DNA from: Pseudomonas lurida
GTDB lineage: Bacteria > Pseudomonadota > Gammaproteobacteria > Pseudomonadales > Pseudomonadaceae
Length of the DNA stretch: 64,000 nt
Reading direction: 5' to 3'
NCBI RefSeq assembly: GCF_013522705.1
Contig: NZ_JAAMRE010000035.1
Span: forward strand, 1 to 64,000
The notes beneath the pieces are model-generated. The model saw nothing but the letters and a program-made list of their open reading frames with translations. It did not search any database and was not told where the DNA came from. Below, piece after piece: positions 15,001 through 24,760 of this stretch. The translations under genes and the position numbers were made by a program. Positions within the stretch are counted from its first letter, which is position 1. Every line of letters starts with the position of its first letter.

Positions 15001-16641
15001 ATGTCCCGTCCTTCGCTATTCCTGCGTCCTGCTACCCAAGGCTTTGTCGTTACCCTGATGGTGGCGCTCACCGGTTGTGGAGTGCCGTCCTCCCAGGATG
15101 TGACGCCACCCGCCGACACGGGCCCGATCTCCCGGTTGGAAGCCGACACCGTGCAAGGCGCACTGAGCAAACCCATGCCGATGTCCGCGCCGATGCCCGC
15201 CCCCCTGGCGATGCAGGAATCGAAGGTGATGGACTACCGCAGCGAACCCCGTGAGCACTACGCCAACCTGGCGGATAACCCGGTGCACCGCGTGGCTGAA
15301 ACGCCGGTGTCCACGTTCAGCGCCGATGTCGATACCGGCAGCTACGCCAACGTACGGCGTTTCCTCAATCAAGGCAGCCTGCCGCCCGAAGGTGCCGTGC
15401 GACTGGAGGAAATGGTCAATTACTTCCCCTATCACTATGCGCTGCCTATCGATGGCTCACCGTTCGGTGTGACCACCGAAGTCGCCGCCACCCCGTGGAA
15501 CCCGCACACCCAGTTACTGCGTATCGGCATCAAGGCTAGCGACCGCGCCGTGGCGCAGCTGGCCCCGGCCAACCTGGTGTTCCTGGTGGATGTGTCCGGC
15601 TCGATGGACCGTCGCGAAGGCTTGCCGCTGGTGCAAAGCACCTTGAAATTGCTGGTCGATCAATTGCGCGAGCAGGACCGCGTGTCGCTGGTGGTCTACG
15701 CCGGCGAGTCCCGCGTGGTGCTCAAGCCTACGTCCGGGCGCGACAAGGCTACGATCCGCACCGCCATCGACCAGCTCACCGCCGGTGGCGCCACGGCCGG
15801 CGCATCCGGTATCGAACTGGCCTACCAGATGGCCCGCGAAGGCTTTATCGACAACGGCATCAACCGCATCCTGCTGGCCACCGACGGTGACTTCAACGTC
15901 GGCGTCAACGACTTCGACAGCCTCAAGCAGATGGCCGCGCAGCAGCGAAAAAGCGGTGTGTCCCTCACGACCTTGGGCTTTGGCGTGGACAACTACAACG
16001 AGCACCTGATGGAGCAACTGGCCGATGCCGGCGATGGTAACTACGCCTACATCGACACCTTGCGTGAAGCGCGCAAGGTGCTGGTGGACCAGCTCAGCTC
16101 GACCCTGGCGGTGGTCGCGCGGGATGTGAAATTGCAGGTGGAATTCAACCCGGCGCGGGTCAGTGAATATCGCCTGCTCGGCTACGAAAATCGTGCCCTG
16201 AAGCGTGAGGATTTCAACAACGACAAAGTGGACGCGGGAGAGATCGGCGCCGGCCATACGCTCACCGCGTTGTACGAAATTGTGCCCAAGGGTGAGAAAG
16301 GCTGGTTGGAACCGCTACGCTATGCCGGCGCGCCTGCGGCCGAGGGGCAAGCCGATGAACTGGCAATGCTGCGCGTGCGCTACAAGCCTGCCGCAGGTGG
16401 CGATAGCCGCTTGATCGAACGGCCAATCCCTGGCCAAACCACCCAGGGCAGCGACGATTTGCGCTTTGCGGCGGCAGTGGCTGCGTTCGCCCAGCAACTT
16501 AAGGGCGATGGCCGCTACACTGGCAGCATGACGTTGAAAGACACCGCCGCACTGGCCCGCTCGGCACGGGGCGACGACCCGTTTGGCCTGCGCAACGAAT
16601 TCGTGCAACTGGTGGAGCTGGCCCAAAGCCTCAAGCCCTGA
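15001..16641 (+). CDS. vWA-domain lipoprotein (YfbK-like)
   Basis: 546 residues from ATG 15001 (GAGG 8 nt upstream; the GTG at 14968 is less likely). Lipobox ALTGC. After a Pro-rich linker come an N-terminal YfbK-type domain (STFSADVDTGSYANVRRFL) and a von Willebrand A domain with MIDAS DVSGSMD (about 195-201), ending in a DUF3520-type domain. It should bind a protein partner through a metal ion at the cell envelope. It is followed by an ECF sigma / anti-sigma-like pair; the same arrangement is common in Pseudomonas, which suggests a shared envelope-stress function (inference). Confidence 0.88.
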   Translation: MSRPSLFLRPATQGFVVTLMVALTGCGVPSSQDVTPPADTGPISRLEADTVQGALSKPMPMSAPMPAPLAMQESKVMDYRSEPREHYANLADNPVHRVAETPVSTFSADVDTGSYANVRRFLNQGSLPPEGAVRLEEMVNYFPYHYALPIDGSPFGVTTEVAATPWNPHTQLLRIGIKASDRAVAQLAPANLVFLVDVSGSMDRREGLPLVQSTLKLLVDQLREQDRVSLVVYAGESRVVLKPTSGRDKATIRTAIDQLTAGGATAGASGIELAYQMAREGFIDNGINRILLATDGDFNVGVNDFDSLKQMAAQQRKSGVSLTTLGFGVDNYNEHLMEQLADAGDGNYAYIDTLREARKVLVDQLSSTLAVVARDVKLQVEFNPARVSEYRLLGYENRALKREDFNNDKVDAGEIGAGHTLTALYEIVPKGEKGWLEPLRYAGAPAAEGQADELAMLRVRYKPAAGGDSRLIERPIPGQTTQGSDDLRFAAAVAAFAQQLKGDGRYTGSMTLKDTAALARSARGDDPFGLRNEFVQLVELAQSLKP

Positions 16642-16680
16642 GCTCGAACACAGCATGTCTGTTACTGATACACCGCCATC

Positions 16681-16694
16681 GGGAGCAAGCTCCC
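16681..16694. repeat. REP-type palindrome
   Basis: GGGAGCAAGCTCCC is the core of the common Pseudomonas REP hairpin, between the vWA and sigma factor genes. A single short copy. Confidence 0.6.
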
Positions 16695-16742
16695 TCCTAC
16701 CTTTGAACCGCGTTAACTTTACAAAAGGAGTGCGCCCCCTAC

Positions 16743-17315
16743 ATGGCTGTTCCAGATGACCCCTCCAGCGACGAAGCGCTGCTGGCCCGCTACCGAGCCG
16801 GTGACGCCGCTGCGTTCGAAGTCTTGTACGCCCGGCATCGCCAAGGCCTGTATCGCTTCCTCGTGTCCCTGAGCAACAAGGCCGAGCTGGCCGAGGAAAT
16901 CTACCAGGACACCTGGCTCAGCCTGATCCGCAGCGCCACTTCGCCACAAGGCCGGGCGAGCTTTCGCACGTGGCTGTTCCAGATTGCGCGCAACCGCCTG
17001 ATCGACCACTGGCGCAAGCACGGCATCCACAACCCGCTGCACGACAGCTACGATGAGCAACTGCATGCCCAGCCCGACCACGGCCCCGGCCCCGAGCAGC
17101 AATTGAGCCTGAGCCGCGACCAGGCGCGTCTCGACGCGGCCCTGCAAGACTTGCCCGAGGACCAGCGCGAAGTGTTCCTGCTGCGCCTGCATGGCGACCT
17201 CGAAGTACCGCAAATCGCCGCGCTCACTCAAACCCCGCTGGAAACCGTAAAAAGTCGCTTGCGCTACGCCCAGCAGAAACTGCGTCGCCTGCTGGCTGAG
17301 GAGGTACCTGTATGA
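16743..17315 (+). CDS. ECF RNA polymerase sigma factor
   Basis: 190 residues. Region 2 is AFEVLYARHRQGLYRFLVSL with the EEIYQDTWLSL helix that binds the -10 element. Region 4 is LQDLPEDQREVFLLRLHG and LETVKSRLRYAQQKLRRLL, the -35 recognition helix. AAGGAG precedes the start. The stop overlaps the start of the next gene (ATGA 17312-17315), the classic layout for a sigma and its anti-sigma. It would redirect RNA polymerase to a small regulon, possibly including the vWA gene. Confidence 0.9.
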   Translation: MAVPDDPSSDEALLARYRAGDAAAFEVLYARHRQGLYRFLVSLSNKAELAEEIYQDTWLSLIRSATSPQGRASFRTWLFQIARNRLIDHWRKHGIHNPLHDSYDEQLHAQPDHGPGPEQQLSLSRDQARLDAALQDLPEDQREVFLLRLHGDLEVPQIAALTQTPLETVKSRLRYAQQKLRRLLAEEVPV

Positions 17316-17896
17316 CTGACCCCCGACACACACCTGACGACCAACTGCTCCAGCATTTTCGTCAACACGTCACCGGCGAGCCGCCCGCGTCCCTCGATGC
17401 CTTCATCCTCAACGCCGCCCGCCGCGAGGCCCCGACGCCGCAACCGAACCTGTGGCAACGCTGGCTGCAGGCCTGCCAACGACCACGCTGGCAAATGGCG
17501 TTCGCCACGGTTGCCGGTGTTGCGCTGATGATCGGCGTGGTCATGCGCTCGCCGGTGCCGCAACCCGAAGTGTCCCCCGCGACGTTCTCGGCGCTCCACG
17601 ACCAAGCTCCACCTCCGGCACCCGCTCCTGCGCCGATGGCACGTATGGCTGTAGCACCCAAGGCCGAGAGTGCCCAGGCCGAAATCACCGGCTCGCTGGC
17701 CCAGGCCCCAGCGGCCAAACCGTTGAGCAAGCGCGCGCCGCCGGCGTTGCCGACATTGGAGCAAGGGTTGCAGGAAATTGTGAACCTACGCGCAGCAGGC
17801 CAAACCCGAGCGGCGGATGAAAAACTGCTGGCGCTGCACCAGCGCTTTCCCCAGGAGGATTTGCCGGCGCGGTTGGAGATGATCCGCAAGCATTGA
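17312..17896 (+). CDS. Putative anti-sigma factor / single-span membrane protein
   Basis: 194 residues. A cytosolic N-terminus (about 1-60, LLQHFRQHVTGEPPASLDAFIL), one membrane span (MAFATVAGVALMIGVVM), and a Pro/Ala-rich periplasmic part with a C-terminal helix KLLALHQRFPQEDLPARLEMIRKH. No HxxxCxxC zinc anti-sigma motif is present. Position and topology (translationally coupled after the ECF sigma) are the reasons for the anti-sigma call. Confidence 0.65.
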   Translation: MTDPRHTPDDQLLQHFRQHVTGEPPASLDAFILNAARREAPTPQPNLWQRWLQACQRPRWQMAFATVAGVALMIGVVMRSPVPQPEVSPATFSALHDQAPPPAPAPAPMARMAVAPKAESAQAEITGSLAQAPAAKPLSKRAPPALPTLEQGLQEIVNLRAAGQTRAADEKLLALHQRFPQEDLPARLEMIRKH

Positions 17897-17907
17897 TTCG
17901 GTCCTTG

Positions 17908-17932
17908 GAGCCTCTGCAAACCTGAGAGGCTC
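17908..17932 (+). terminator. Hairpin terminator
   Basis: GAGCCTCT (17908-17915) and AGAGGCTC (17925-17932) form a perfect stem followed by TTTGTATCTT, ending the sigma/anti-sigma operon. Confidence 0.75.
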
Positions 17933-18050
17933 TTTGTATCTTGGGTTTGCAATACCTAGCTGTTTGGCTAGTAAGTGCAATTTAAGACTGGAAAATACTT
18001 AAGTCTGGCGCCATTGTTTTGAACTGATCAATTCAGCAAATCGGTGAGTG

Positions 18051-19505
18051 ATGGATTACGCCACCCTTGAAAGTTTGCGCAAGCATCATCCGGCCTGGCG
18101 CCTCTTGTGTTCGGATCATGGTCCGTTGGTGGCAAGCTTTTTACACCGTGTGTTTGTCGCGCCTAACGTTCGAATCATTTCAGCCGCCGATCTGGCCGAG
18201 GCTCTGGAGGATGAGCTGTTTGCCCTGCGTAGGCAGATCGAAGACGAGGTTTTCCCCAAACCTGCGTTGCAGTATCTCAACGAATGGGCGAGTCCGGAAA
18301 AGGGCTGGCTGCGCAAGTTTTATCGTCAGGACGACGATGAACCGCAGTTCGACCTCACGCCGTCTACCGAGAAAGCCATTGCCTGGTTGGCGACCCTCGC
18401 CGAGCGGGGCTTCGTCGGAACCGAATCACGTTTGCTGACGCTATTCGAGCTGCTCAAACAGATGAGCGAAGGCACTGAAACAGACCCGGCCAAACGCGTC
18501 GCCGAACTACGAAAACGCCGGGACGAACTGGACGCTGAAATTGCGCAGATCGTCGGTGGCAATGTGCCGTTGCTGAACGATACCGCCCTGAAAGATCGCT
18601 TCCAGCAGTTCACCCAGTTGTCGCGAGAGTTGCTCGCTGACTTTCGTGAGGTCGAACATAATTTTCGTCTGCTTGACCGGCGTGTGCGAGAGCGGATCGC
18701 CCTATGGGAAGGTGCCAAGGGGGCCCTGCTGGAACAGATCATGGGCGAGCGCGATGCCATTTCCGACTCGGACCAGGGCCGTAGTTTCAGAGCGTTCTGG
18801 GGCTTTTTGATGTCCAGCCAGCGGCAGGAGGAACTGACGCAGATGCTTGATCATGTGCTGGCCTTGGCGCCGGTCATGGAGCTCAAGCCGGATATTCGCA
18901 CTCGCCGCGTTCACTACGATTGGCTTGAAGCTGGTGAGCATACCCAGCGCATGGTGGCTCAACTTTCCCAGCAGTTGCGACGGTTTCTGGATGATCAGGT
19001 CTGGCTGGAAAATCGACGGATCATGGACATCTTGCGTGGTGTGGAGGCCAAGGCGTTGTGGGCACGTGACCAACCGCCTGCTGGTCACTTCATGGACATG
19101 GATGACGTGGCTGCGCATATCGAATTGCCCATGGAGCGGCCCCTGCATACGTTGACCGTCAAGCCTGACTTCGCCGGACTGGTCGTCCAGGCGGGAGACG
19201 ACGATGTGGATGTCAGCGCCCTGTACAACGAACAGGCCGTCGACCTGCTTCGTCTGGCAAGCCATATCCGGCAAGCGCTGCAGACCCGCTCGCAAATCAC
19301 CCTGTATGACTTGATCGACTTGCAACCCCTGCAGCAAGGGTTGGCCGAGTTGGTGGCATATCTCCATCTTGGCAGCGAAACCTTTACGACTGTGATCGAC
19401 GACAGCCTCTACGAGCCGATCATCTGGAACGCGATGACTCGTGATGGCGGTTACGTAAGAAAGCAGGCGCGCCTGGCGCGAATAATTTTTGTGAGGGAAG
19501 GATGA
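18051..19505 (+). CDS. jetA: Wadjet JetA (DUF3375, kleisin-like subunit)
   Basis: 484 residues. Helical protein opening MDYATLESLRKHHPAWRLLCSDHGPLVASFLHRVF, the DUF3375 signature of JetA/MksF. JetA is the kleisin of the SMC-like Wadjet complex that extrudes and cleaves circular plasmid DNA. It has the expected length (about 480-500) and is first in an intact jetABCD order; its stop overlaps jetB (ATGA 19502). A GTG at 18048 is an alternative start. Family knowledge: Wadjet type I consists of DUF3375, DUF4194, JetC and DUF3322/DUF2220 proteins, all present here. Confidence 0.93.
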   Translation: MDYATLESLRKHHPAWRLLCSDHGPLVASFLHRVFVAPNVRIISAADLAEALEDELFALRRQIEDEVFPKPALQYLNEWASPEKGWLRKFYRQDDDEPQFDLTPSTEKAIAWLATLAERGFVGTESRLLTLFELLKQMSEGTETDPAKRVAELRKRRDELDAEIAQIVGGNVPLLNDTALKDRFQQFTQLSRELLADFREVEHNFRLLDRRVRERIALWEGAKGALLEQIMGERDAISDSDQGRSFRAFWGFLMSSQRQEELTQMLDHVLALAPVMELKPDIRTRRVHYDWLEAGEHTQRMVAQLSQQLRRFLDDQVWLENRRIMDILRGVEAKALWARDQPPAGHFMDMDDVAAHIELPMERPLHTLTVKPDFAGLVVQAGDDDVDVSALYNEQAVDLLRLASHIRQALQTRSQITLYDLIDLQPLQQGLAELVAYLHLGSETFTTVIDDSLYEPIIWNAMTRDGGYVRKQARLARIIFVREG

Positions 19506-20170
19506 GCGAAGAACAACCCGCGCCGGCGGCGACTATGGATGTCGCGGCGGCGGATCTGTCCACACTGTTGGTTTCGCTGCTCAAAGGGGTGATTTACCGG
19601 GAAGGTAATGAGCGTTTGTGGGGCGCGCTACTCAACTTGCAAGTGCGTGTGCGTGACTACGTGACGGTACTGGGCCTTGAGTTGATGTTGGATGAAGCGG
19701 AAGGTTATGTCTTTCTGCGCAGCCGTCCCGAGCAGGACGTCGGCGAAGCCAGCGTACAGATTCCGCGTCTCGTCGCGCGCCGACCCTTGTCATTTCCGGT
19801 CAGTTTGCTGCTGGCCCTGCTGCGCAAAAAATTAGCGGAGTTCGATGCTGGCGGCGGTGAGACTCGGCTGGTACTGACGCGCGATGAGATTGTGGAGTTG
19901 GTTCGCGTATTTCTGCCTGCCAGCAGCAATGAAGTTAAGTTGGTCGACCAGATTGATGCGCAAATTGCCAAGGTAATCGACCTGGGTTTTCTGCGCCGGC
20001 TCAAAAGCAGTGGCGGTCCAATGAGTTTCGAAGTGCGCCGTATCCTGAAGGCATTTGTGGATGCTCAATGGTTATCTGATTTTGACAGCCGGCTGGCTGA
20101 ATACCGGGTCCGTCTAGGTGGAGACGAAGACGCTTCACTTGATACTGAGCAGGAGAAGGATCATGAGTGA
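19502..20170 (+). CDS. jetB: Wadjet JetB (DUF4194, KITE subunit)
   Basis: 222 residues with a Pro/Ala N-terminal tail, then the winged-helix KITE-type body LSTLLVSLLKGVIYREGNERLW and VRDYVTVLGLELMLDEAEGYVFLRS. DUF4194 proteins bridge the JetA kleisin and JetC ATPase heads. It starts at ATG 19502 inside the jetA stop and overlaps jetC by 8 nt, so stoichiometric coupled translation is expected. Confidence 0.92.
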   Translation: MSEEQPAPAATMDVAAADLSTLLVSLLKGVIYREGNERLWGALLNLQVRVRDYVTVLGLELMLDEAEGYVFLRSRPEQDVGEASVQIPRLVARRPLSFPVSLLLALLRKKLAEFDAGGGETRLVLTRDEIVELVRVFLPASSNEVKLVDQIDAQIAKVIDLGFLRRLKSSGGPMSFEVRRILKAFVDAQWLSDFDSRLAEYRVRLGGDEDASLDTEQEKDHE

Positions 20171-23100
20171 TGCATCGCTCCCGGAGTTGGACTTTATCGG
20201 CGACGACAGCCTGTCTGGCTTTCGTCTCAAACGCCTGGAAATCTTCAACTGGGGCACCTTTGATCAAAAGGTCTGGACACTGCTGCCGGAGGGTAAAAAC
20301 AGTCTGCTGACGGGGGACATCGGTTCCGGTAAATCCACTTTGGTGGATGCGATCACTACATTGCTGGTTCCCACCCAGCGCATCGCCTATAACAAGGCTG
20401 CCGGGGCAGAGAATAAGGAGCGAGGTCTGCGCTCCTACGTGTTGGGGCATTACAAGTCTGAACGCAGTGAAGTCACGGGTACGGCAAAACCAGTAGCTCT
20501 TCGCGACCACAGCAGTTACTCGGTGATTTTGGGTGTATTTCATAACGCAGGCTACGATCAGACGATAACCCTGGCCCAGGTGTTCTGGATGAAAGAAGGG
20601 CAAGGGCAGCCGGAACGCTTTTATGTCGGCGCTGAGCGCGACCTGAGTATTACTGATGACTTTGCCGATTTCGGTTCGGATATTCCGCAGTTACGCAAGC
20701 GACTGCGAAATGCGGGTGCAGATGTCCAGGACAGTTTTGCAAAGTACGGTGCGTGGTTTCGGCGACGCCTGGGTATTGATAATGAACAGGCAATGGAGTT
20801 GTTTCATCAAACGGTTTCGATGAAGTCGGTTGGCAACCTGACTGAATTTGTCCGCAACCACATGCTTGAACCGTTTGATGCCGCTGTACGCATTAATGCC
20901 TTGATTTCCCACTTCGATGACTTGAGTCGTGCCCATGAAGCGGTTTTAAAGGCCAAGCATCAGCGGCTTTTGCTGGAGCCTTTGGTGGCCGACTGCGACA
21001 AGCACCACGACCTGGTTGGTGAGCAGGAGCGTTTGCGCGACTGCCGCGAGTCCCTCAAGGCCTGGTTCTCGGAGCTCAAACTCGGTTTGTTGGATCGACG
21101 TCTGGAGCTGTTGACTAATGATCAGCAGCGACTGTCCTCTCAAAAGAAGCGTCGGCTGGAGCTGCGAGATCGTCAGCGATTGGAGGTAGACGCTCTTAAA
21201 CGCGCGGTGGCCGAGCAGGGCGGAGACCGCCTGGATCAATTGGCCAGTGAAATACGTAAACAGGATGATGAGCGTGAAAGGCGCCAGCAACGCTTCCGGC
21301 GTCATGCGGAGCTTCTCAATGCGGTAGGCGCTTCCCCGGTGCGCGACGAAATGGAGTTTGTGCGCCTGGGACTGCAATTAGGGGTACGTCGCGAACAGTC
21401 AGGCTCCGAGGAGGCCGAGCTGCAAAACCAGCTTACCGAATGGTCTGTGTCGCTGCTTCAAGGGCGGCGTGAGCATGACGCGCTCGTTAGCGAAATAGCC
21501 AGCCTTAAGGCGCGCCGCAGTAATATTCCGCTCGCTCAGATCAAGCTGCGCGCCGCGATGTGCCAGGCACTTGAGCTTGCCGAAGACCTGATCCCGTTTG
21601 TCGGTGAGTTGCTTCAAGTACGTGAAGAACATCGCCCTTGGGAAGGCGCGATTGAGCGTATTCTGCATAGTTTTGGCTTGGCGTTGCTGGTGCCGGATGA
21701 ACATTACCCCGCGGTGGCAGCCTGGGTGGATCGAACCCACTTGGCGGGGCGTGTGGTGTATTTCCGGGTACGTGCCGCCCGTCAGGCCGAGCCATCGGAC
21801 CTGCATCCGCAGTCCTTGGTAACAAAAATCAGTGTCAAACCCGACTCACCGTTTTACCCCTGGCTGGCCCGTGAACTGAGTTATCGCTTCAACTACGCCT
21901 GTTGTGAGACACCGGAGCAGTTTCGGCGTGAGGTCCGCGCCTTGTCTCTATCGGGCCAAGTCAAAGGGACTGGCGAGCGCCATGAAAAGGATGACCGACA
22001 TCGTCTGGATGATCGTAGCCGCTATGTGCTTGGGTGGAGCAATACGCAGAAGATTACTGCCCTTGAGGTCGCTAAAGATCGCTTGGAAGAACGTCTGGGC
22101 GACATAGGCTCAAACATTGCTAACGCTGAAAAGCAGCGTGCCCTTATCCGTCACCAACTGGAATCCCTCGCTGCGCTCAATGAGTTTACCGACTACCGTG
22201 AAATCGACTGGGCCGAATGTGCGACGTTGGTAGCGCGTTTGCAAGACGAAAAGTCGCAGTTGGAGGCGGCAAGTGATGCATTACTGGCGTTGGCGGCGCA
22301 ATTGAAGACCCAGCAAGACGCGTTGCAGGTCACGGAGAATGAAGTATCCCGGCTGGACCAGGAGCTGGGTAACGTAGCGTCAAAATACGAAGCCGCCAGC
22401 GCGTTGCATATTGAAACCACCCGCCTGCTTTTGGACATTGAAGCATCCGTTCGTCTGCGTCTGGAGGCGCTACGTGTTCAGGTGTTGGGCGAACGATTGC
22501 TGACTGTCGAATCCTGCGACAACGCCGAGCGCGAAGTGCGCGAAGCTTTGCAACGAGAAATGGATGCCGAGGTCAAGGTGCTGGATCGGCTACGAGACAA
22601 AATCATTCGGGCCATGGGGGCTTTCAAGGACGCCTACAAACTGGAAACCAGTGAGTTTGACGCCGATCTCAATGCTGTCGATGAGTACCGTAATCTGCTT
22701 GACCAGCTCAATCGCGATGATTTGCCGCGTTTCGAACAGCGCTTCAAGGAGCTGCTCAACGTCAATACACTTAATGAAATCGCTAACTTCAACGGACAAC
22801 TGGCGCGCGAGCGCGAGACCATCAAGGAGCGAATTGCCCGAATCAACGAGTCTCTTGGGCAGATCGACTACAACCCCGGCCGCTACATCGTGCTGGAGTC
22901 GCAGTTGAGTCCGGATATCGATGTCCGTGACTTCCAGATGCAATTGCGGGCCTGCACCGAAGGTGCATTGACGGGCTCCGAGGATGCGCAGTACTCGGAA
23001 AACAAGTTCCTACAGGTCAAGACCATCATTGATCGTTTTCGTGGGCGAGAAGGGCATGCAGAGCAAGATCGCCGCTGGACCGCCAAAGTCACCGACGTGC

Positions 23101-23519
23101 GCAACTGGTTCTTGTTTGCCGCCAGCGAGCGCTGGCGTGAGGACGACCGGGAACATGAGCATTATCCGGACTCGGGTGGCAAGTCCGGCGGGCAGAAGGA
23201 AAAGCTGGCTTACACCATTCTGGCGGCCAGTCTGGCCTATCAGTTCGGCCTCGAGTGGGGCGCCGTGCGTTCGCGCTCGTTCCGTTTTGTGGTAATCGAT
23301 GAGGCGTTCGGGCGTGGTTCGGATGAGTCCGCCGAGTATGGCTTGAGGCTGTTCAAGCAACTCAATCTGCAGTTATTGATCGTGACGCCCCTGCAGAAAA
23401 TTCACATCATTGAGCCCTTTGTTTCCAGTGTCGGCTTTGTGCGCAACGAGGGGGGCAAGGCTTCACAATTGCGTAATTTGTCGATTGAAGAGTATCGGAC
23501 GAACCGGAACGAGCTTTGA
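20163..23519 (+). CDS. jetC: Wadjet JetC (SMC/MukB-like ATPase)
   Basis: 1118 residues from ATG 20163, with AGGAGAAGG upstream; a longer frame from 20118 would overlap jetB more deeply. Walker A GDIGSGKSTLVDAI (about 48-61). Long heptad-rich coiled-coil arms flank a hinge-like centre around 450-620. ABC signature SGGQKEKLAYTIL (about 1007), Walker B VVIDEAFGRGSDES (about 1042). All ATPase motifs are intact. It forms the SMC-like motor that loads on DNA and extrudes loops until the JetD nuclease cuts small circles. Confidence 0.94.
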   Translation: MSDASLPELDFIGDDSLSGFRLKRLEIFNWGTFDQKVWTLLPEGKNSLLTGDIGSGKSTLVDAITTLLVPTQRIAYNKAAGAENKERGLRSYVLGHYKSERSEVTGTAKPVALRDHSSYSVILGVFHNAGYDQTITLAQVFWMKEGQGQPERFYVGAERDLSITDDFADFGSDIPQLRKRLRNAGADVQDSFAKYGAWFRRRLGIDNEQAMELFHQTVSMKSVGNLTEFVRNHMLEPFDAAVRINALISHFDDLSRAHEAVLKAKHQRLLLEPLVADCDKHHDLVGEQERLRDCRESLKAWFSELKLGLLDRRLELLTNDQQRLSSQKKRRLELRDRQRLEVDALKRAVAEQGGDRLDQLASEIRKQDDERERRQQRFRRHAELLNAVGASPVRDEMEFVRLGLQLGVRREQSGSEEAELQNQLTEWSVSLLQGRREHDALVSEIASLKARRSNIPLAQIKLRAAMCQALELAEDLIPFVGELLQVREEHRPWEGAIERILHSFGLALLVPDEHYPAVAAWVDRTHLAGRVVYFRVRAARQAEPSDLHPQSLVTKISVKPDSPFYPWLARELSYRFNYACCETPEQFRREVRALSLSGQVKGTGERHEKDDRHRLDDRSRYVLGWSNTQKITALEVAKDRLEERLGDIGSNIANAEKQRALIRHQLESLAALNEFTDYREIDWAECATLVARLQDEKSQLEAASDALLALAAQLKTQQDALQVTENEVSRLDQELGNVASKYEAASALHIETTRLLLDIEASVRLRLEALRVQVLGERLLTVESCDNAEREVREALQREMDAEVKVLDRLRDKIIRAMGAFKDAYKLETSEFDADLNAVDEYRNLLDQLNRDDLPRFEQRFKELLNVNTLNEIANFNGQLARERETIKERIARINESLGQIDYNPGRYIVLESQLSPDIDVRDFQMQLRACTEGALTGSEDAQYSENKFLQVKTIIDRFRGREGHAEQDRRWTAKVTDVRNWFLFAASERWREDDREHEHYPDSGGKSGGQKEKLAYTILAASLAYQFGLEWGAVRSRSFRFVVIDEAFGRGSDESAEYGLRLFKQLNLQLLIVTPLQKIHIIEPFVSSVGFVRNEGGKASQLRNLSIEEYRTNRNEL

Positions 23520-23521
23520 GT

Positions 23522-24733
23522 ATGCAATGGACCACAACGGCCGACTTGAATAAGCAGATGCAGCGACTTTGGCTGCGTGGTGACTTGCTGCGACCGCTGG
23601 TGACGGGGCAACCCTGGGAACCACGGCGGCTATCCCTGAAAGGGCCTGAGGCGGTACAGCTCAGTGAGCAGTTTGAAAAGGTTCGCCAGTGGGTTGCAGA
23701 TCTCAGCGCTATCGTCGGTATCCGCATTCAGTGGCGAGAGGTCAATCATCGTGTCGTAGGCTTGCAACGGTTGCCTGTCGCAGTGTGGGTCGATTCTTTA
23801 GAGGCAGCCGTCGTACTGGTTGGCAAGGGCAAAGAGCTCAACGAATTCAAGTCCCTGCTTGATTTAACGCTTCAATGTCAGCCTCTGCTTGTCGCCTGGC
23901 TGGAAGCTCGTCCATTACGGGCCATTACCCTTGCACGACAATGGCCGGCCCTGTTGAAAGTTGTAACCTGGATAACCGAGCATCCCAAACCCGGTATCTA
24001 CCTGCGGCAGGTCGATATCCCAGGTATCCATAGCAAATTTATCGAAGGGCACAAGGGGGTCTTGTGTGAGCTTTTCGATAGAGTCCTGCCCGAGCAGGCC
24101 ATTGCCTCGCACTACAAGGGCGCTTCACAATTTTCTCTTCGCTACGGTTTTCTCGATAAACCTACGGGGATCCGCTTTCGCGTTCTGGATCAAAAAATGG
24201 CCACGCTTCCAGGCTTGACCTGTCCTGACATAACCCTGGACTCAGCCAGTTTTGCTCAGTTGGATATCGCTGTCAGTCGGGTGTTCGTTACAGAGAACGA
24301 GACTAACTTCCTGGCATTTCCTTGTGTCGCGTCTGCCATTGTGATCTTTGGCAAGGGCTATGGCTGGGAGGCCTTGGGACGGGCGAGCTGGTTGTCGCGC
24401 AGCACAATTTATTACTGGGGGGATATTGATACCCACGGGTTCGCCATTCTTGATCAATTGCGGCGCAGATTTGGGCACGTGGAGTCGTTATTAATGGACC
24501 GCCAAACGCTCGTTGCCCATGAGGACGTCTGGGGCCAAGAGGCCCGGCAAGCGTTACATGAATTGCCTCGCCTTAACTCGGATGAGCGTTTGTTGTTCGA
24601 TGAGCTACGAGATAACCGACTGGGTGTAGGCGTTAGATTGGAGCAGGAGTATATAAAATTCAGCTGTCTGGAGCGTGCTTTGGCGTCGATCAGGCGGAGT
24701 AACGACAGCGATTCTGTAAACCCGGCCAGTTGA
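23522..24733 (+). CDS. jetD: Wadjet JetD (DUF3322/DUF2220, Toprim nuclease)
   Basis: 403 residues from ATG 23522; a TTG at 23516 is an alternative. The N-terminal DUF3322 part has LPVAVWVDSLEAAVVLVGKGKEL and the C-terminal DUF2220 Toprim-like domain shows the conserved Glu (VFVTENETNFLAFP), GKGYGWEAL and DxD in YYWGDIDTHGFAIL, the metal-binding residues needed for DNA cleavage. It follows jetC by 2 nt. The complete set looks functional as an anti-plasmid system. Confidence 0.93.
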   Translation: MQWTTTADLNKQMQRLWLRGDLLRPLVTGQPWEPRRLSLKGPEAVQLSEQFEKVRQWVADLSAIVGIRIQWREVNHRVVGLQRLPVAVWVDSLEAAVVLVGKGKELNEFKSLLDLTLQCQPLLVAWLEARPLRAITLARQWPALLKVVTWITEHPKPGIYLRQVDIPGIHSKFIEGHKGVLCELFDRVLPEQAIASHYKGASQFSLRYGFLDKPTGIRFRVLDQKMATLPGLTCPDITLDSASFAQLDIAVSRVFVTENETNFLAFPCVASAIVIFGKGYGWEALGRASWLSRSTIYYWGDIDTHGFAILDQLRRRFGHVESLLMDRQTLVAHEDVWGQEARQALHELPRLNSDERLLFDELRDNRLGVGVRLEQEYIKFSCLERALASIRRSNDSDSVNPAS

Positions 24734-24760
24734 ATAAGCGATGGTCTGCAAGTAGTCGGT

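Noticed and set aside
20163..23519. Reading JetC as a chromosomal MukB/MksB condensin
   Set aside because: The neighbours are DUF3375, DUF4194 and DUF3322/DUF2220 genes in jetABCD order with a Toprim nuclease, which marks Wadjet rather than a housekeeping condensin, though the families are related.
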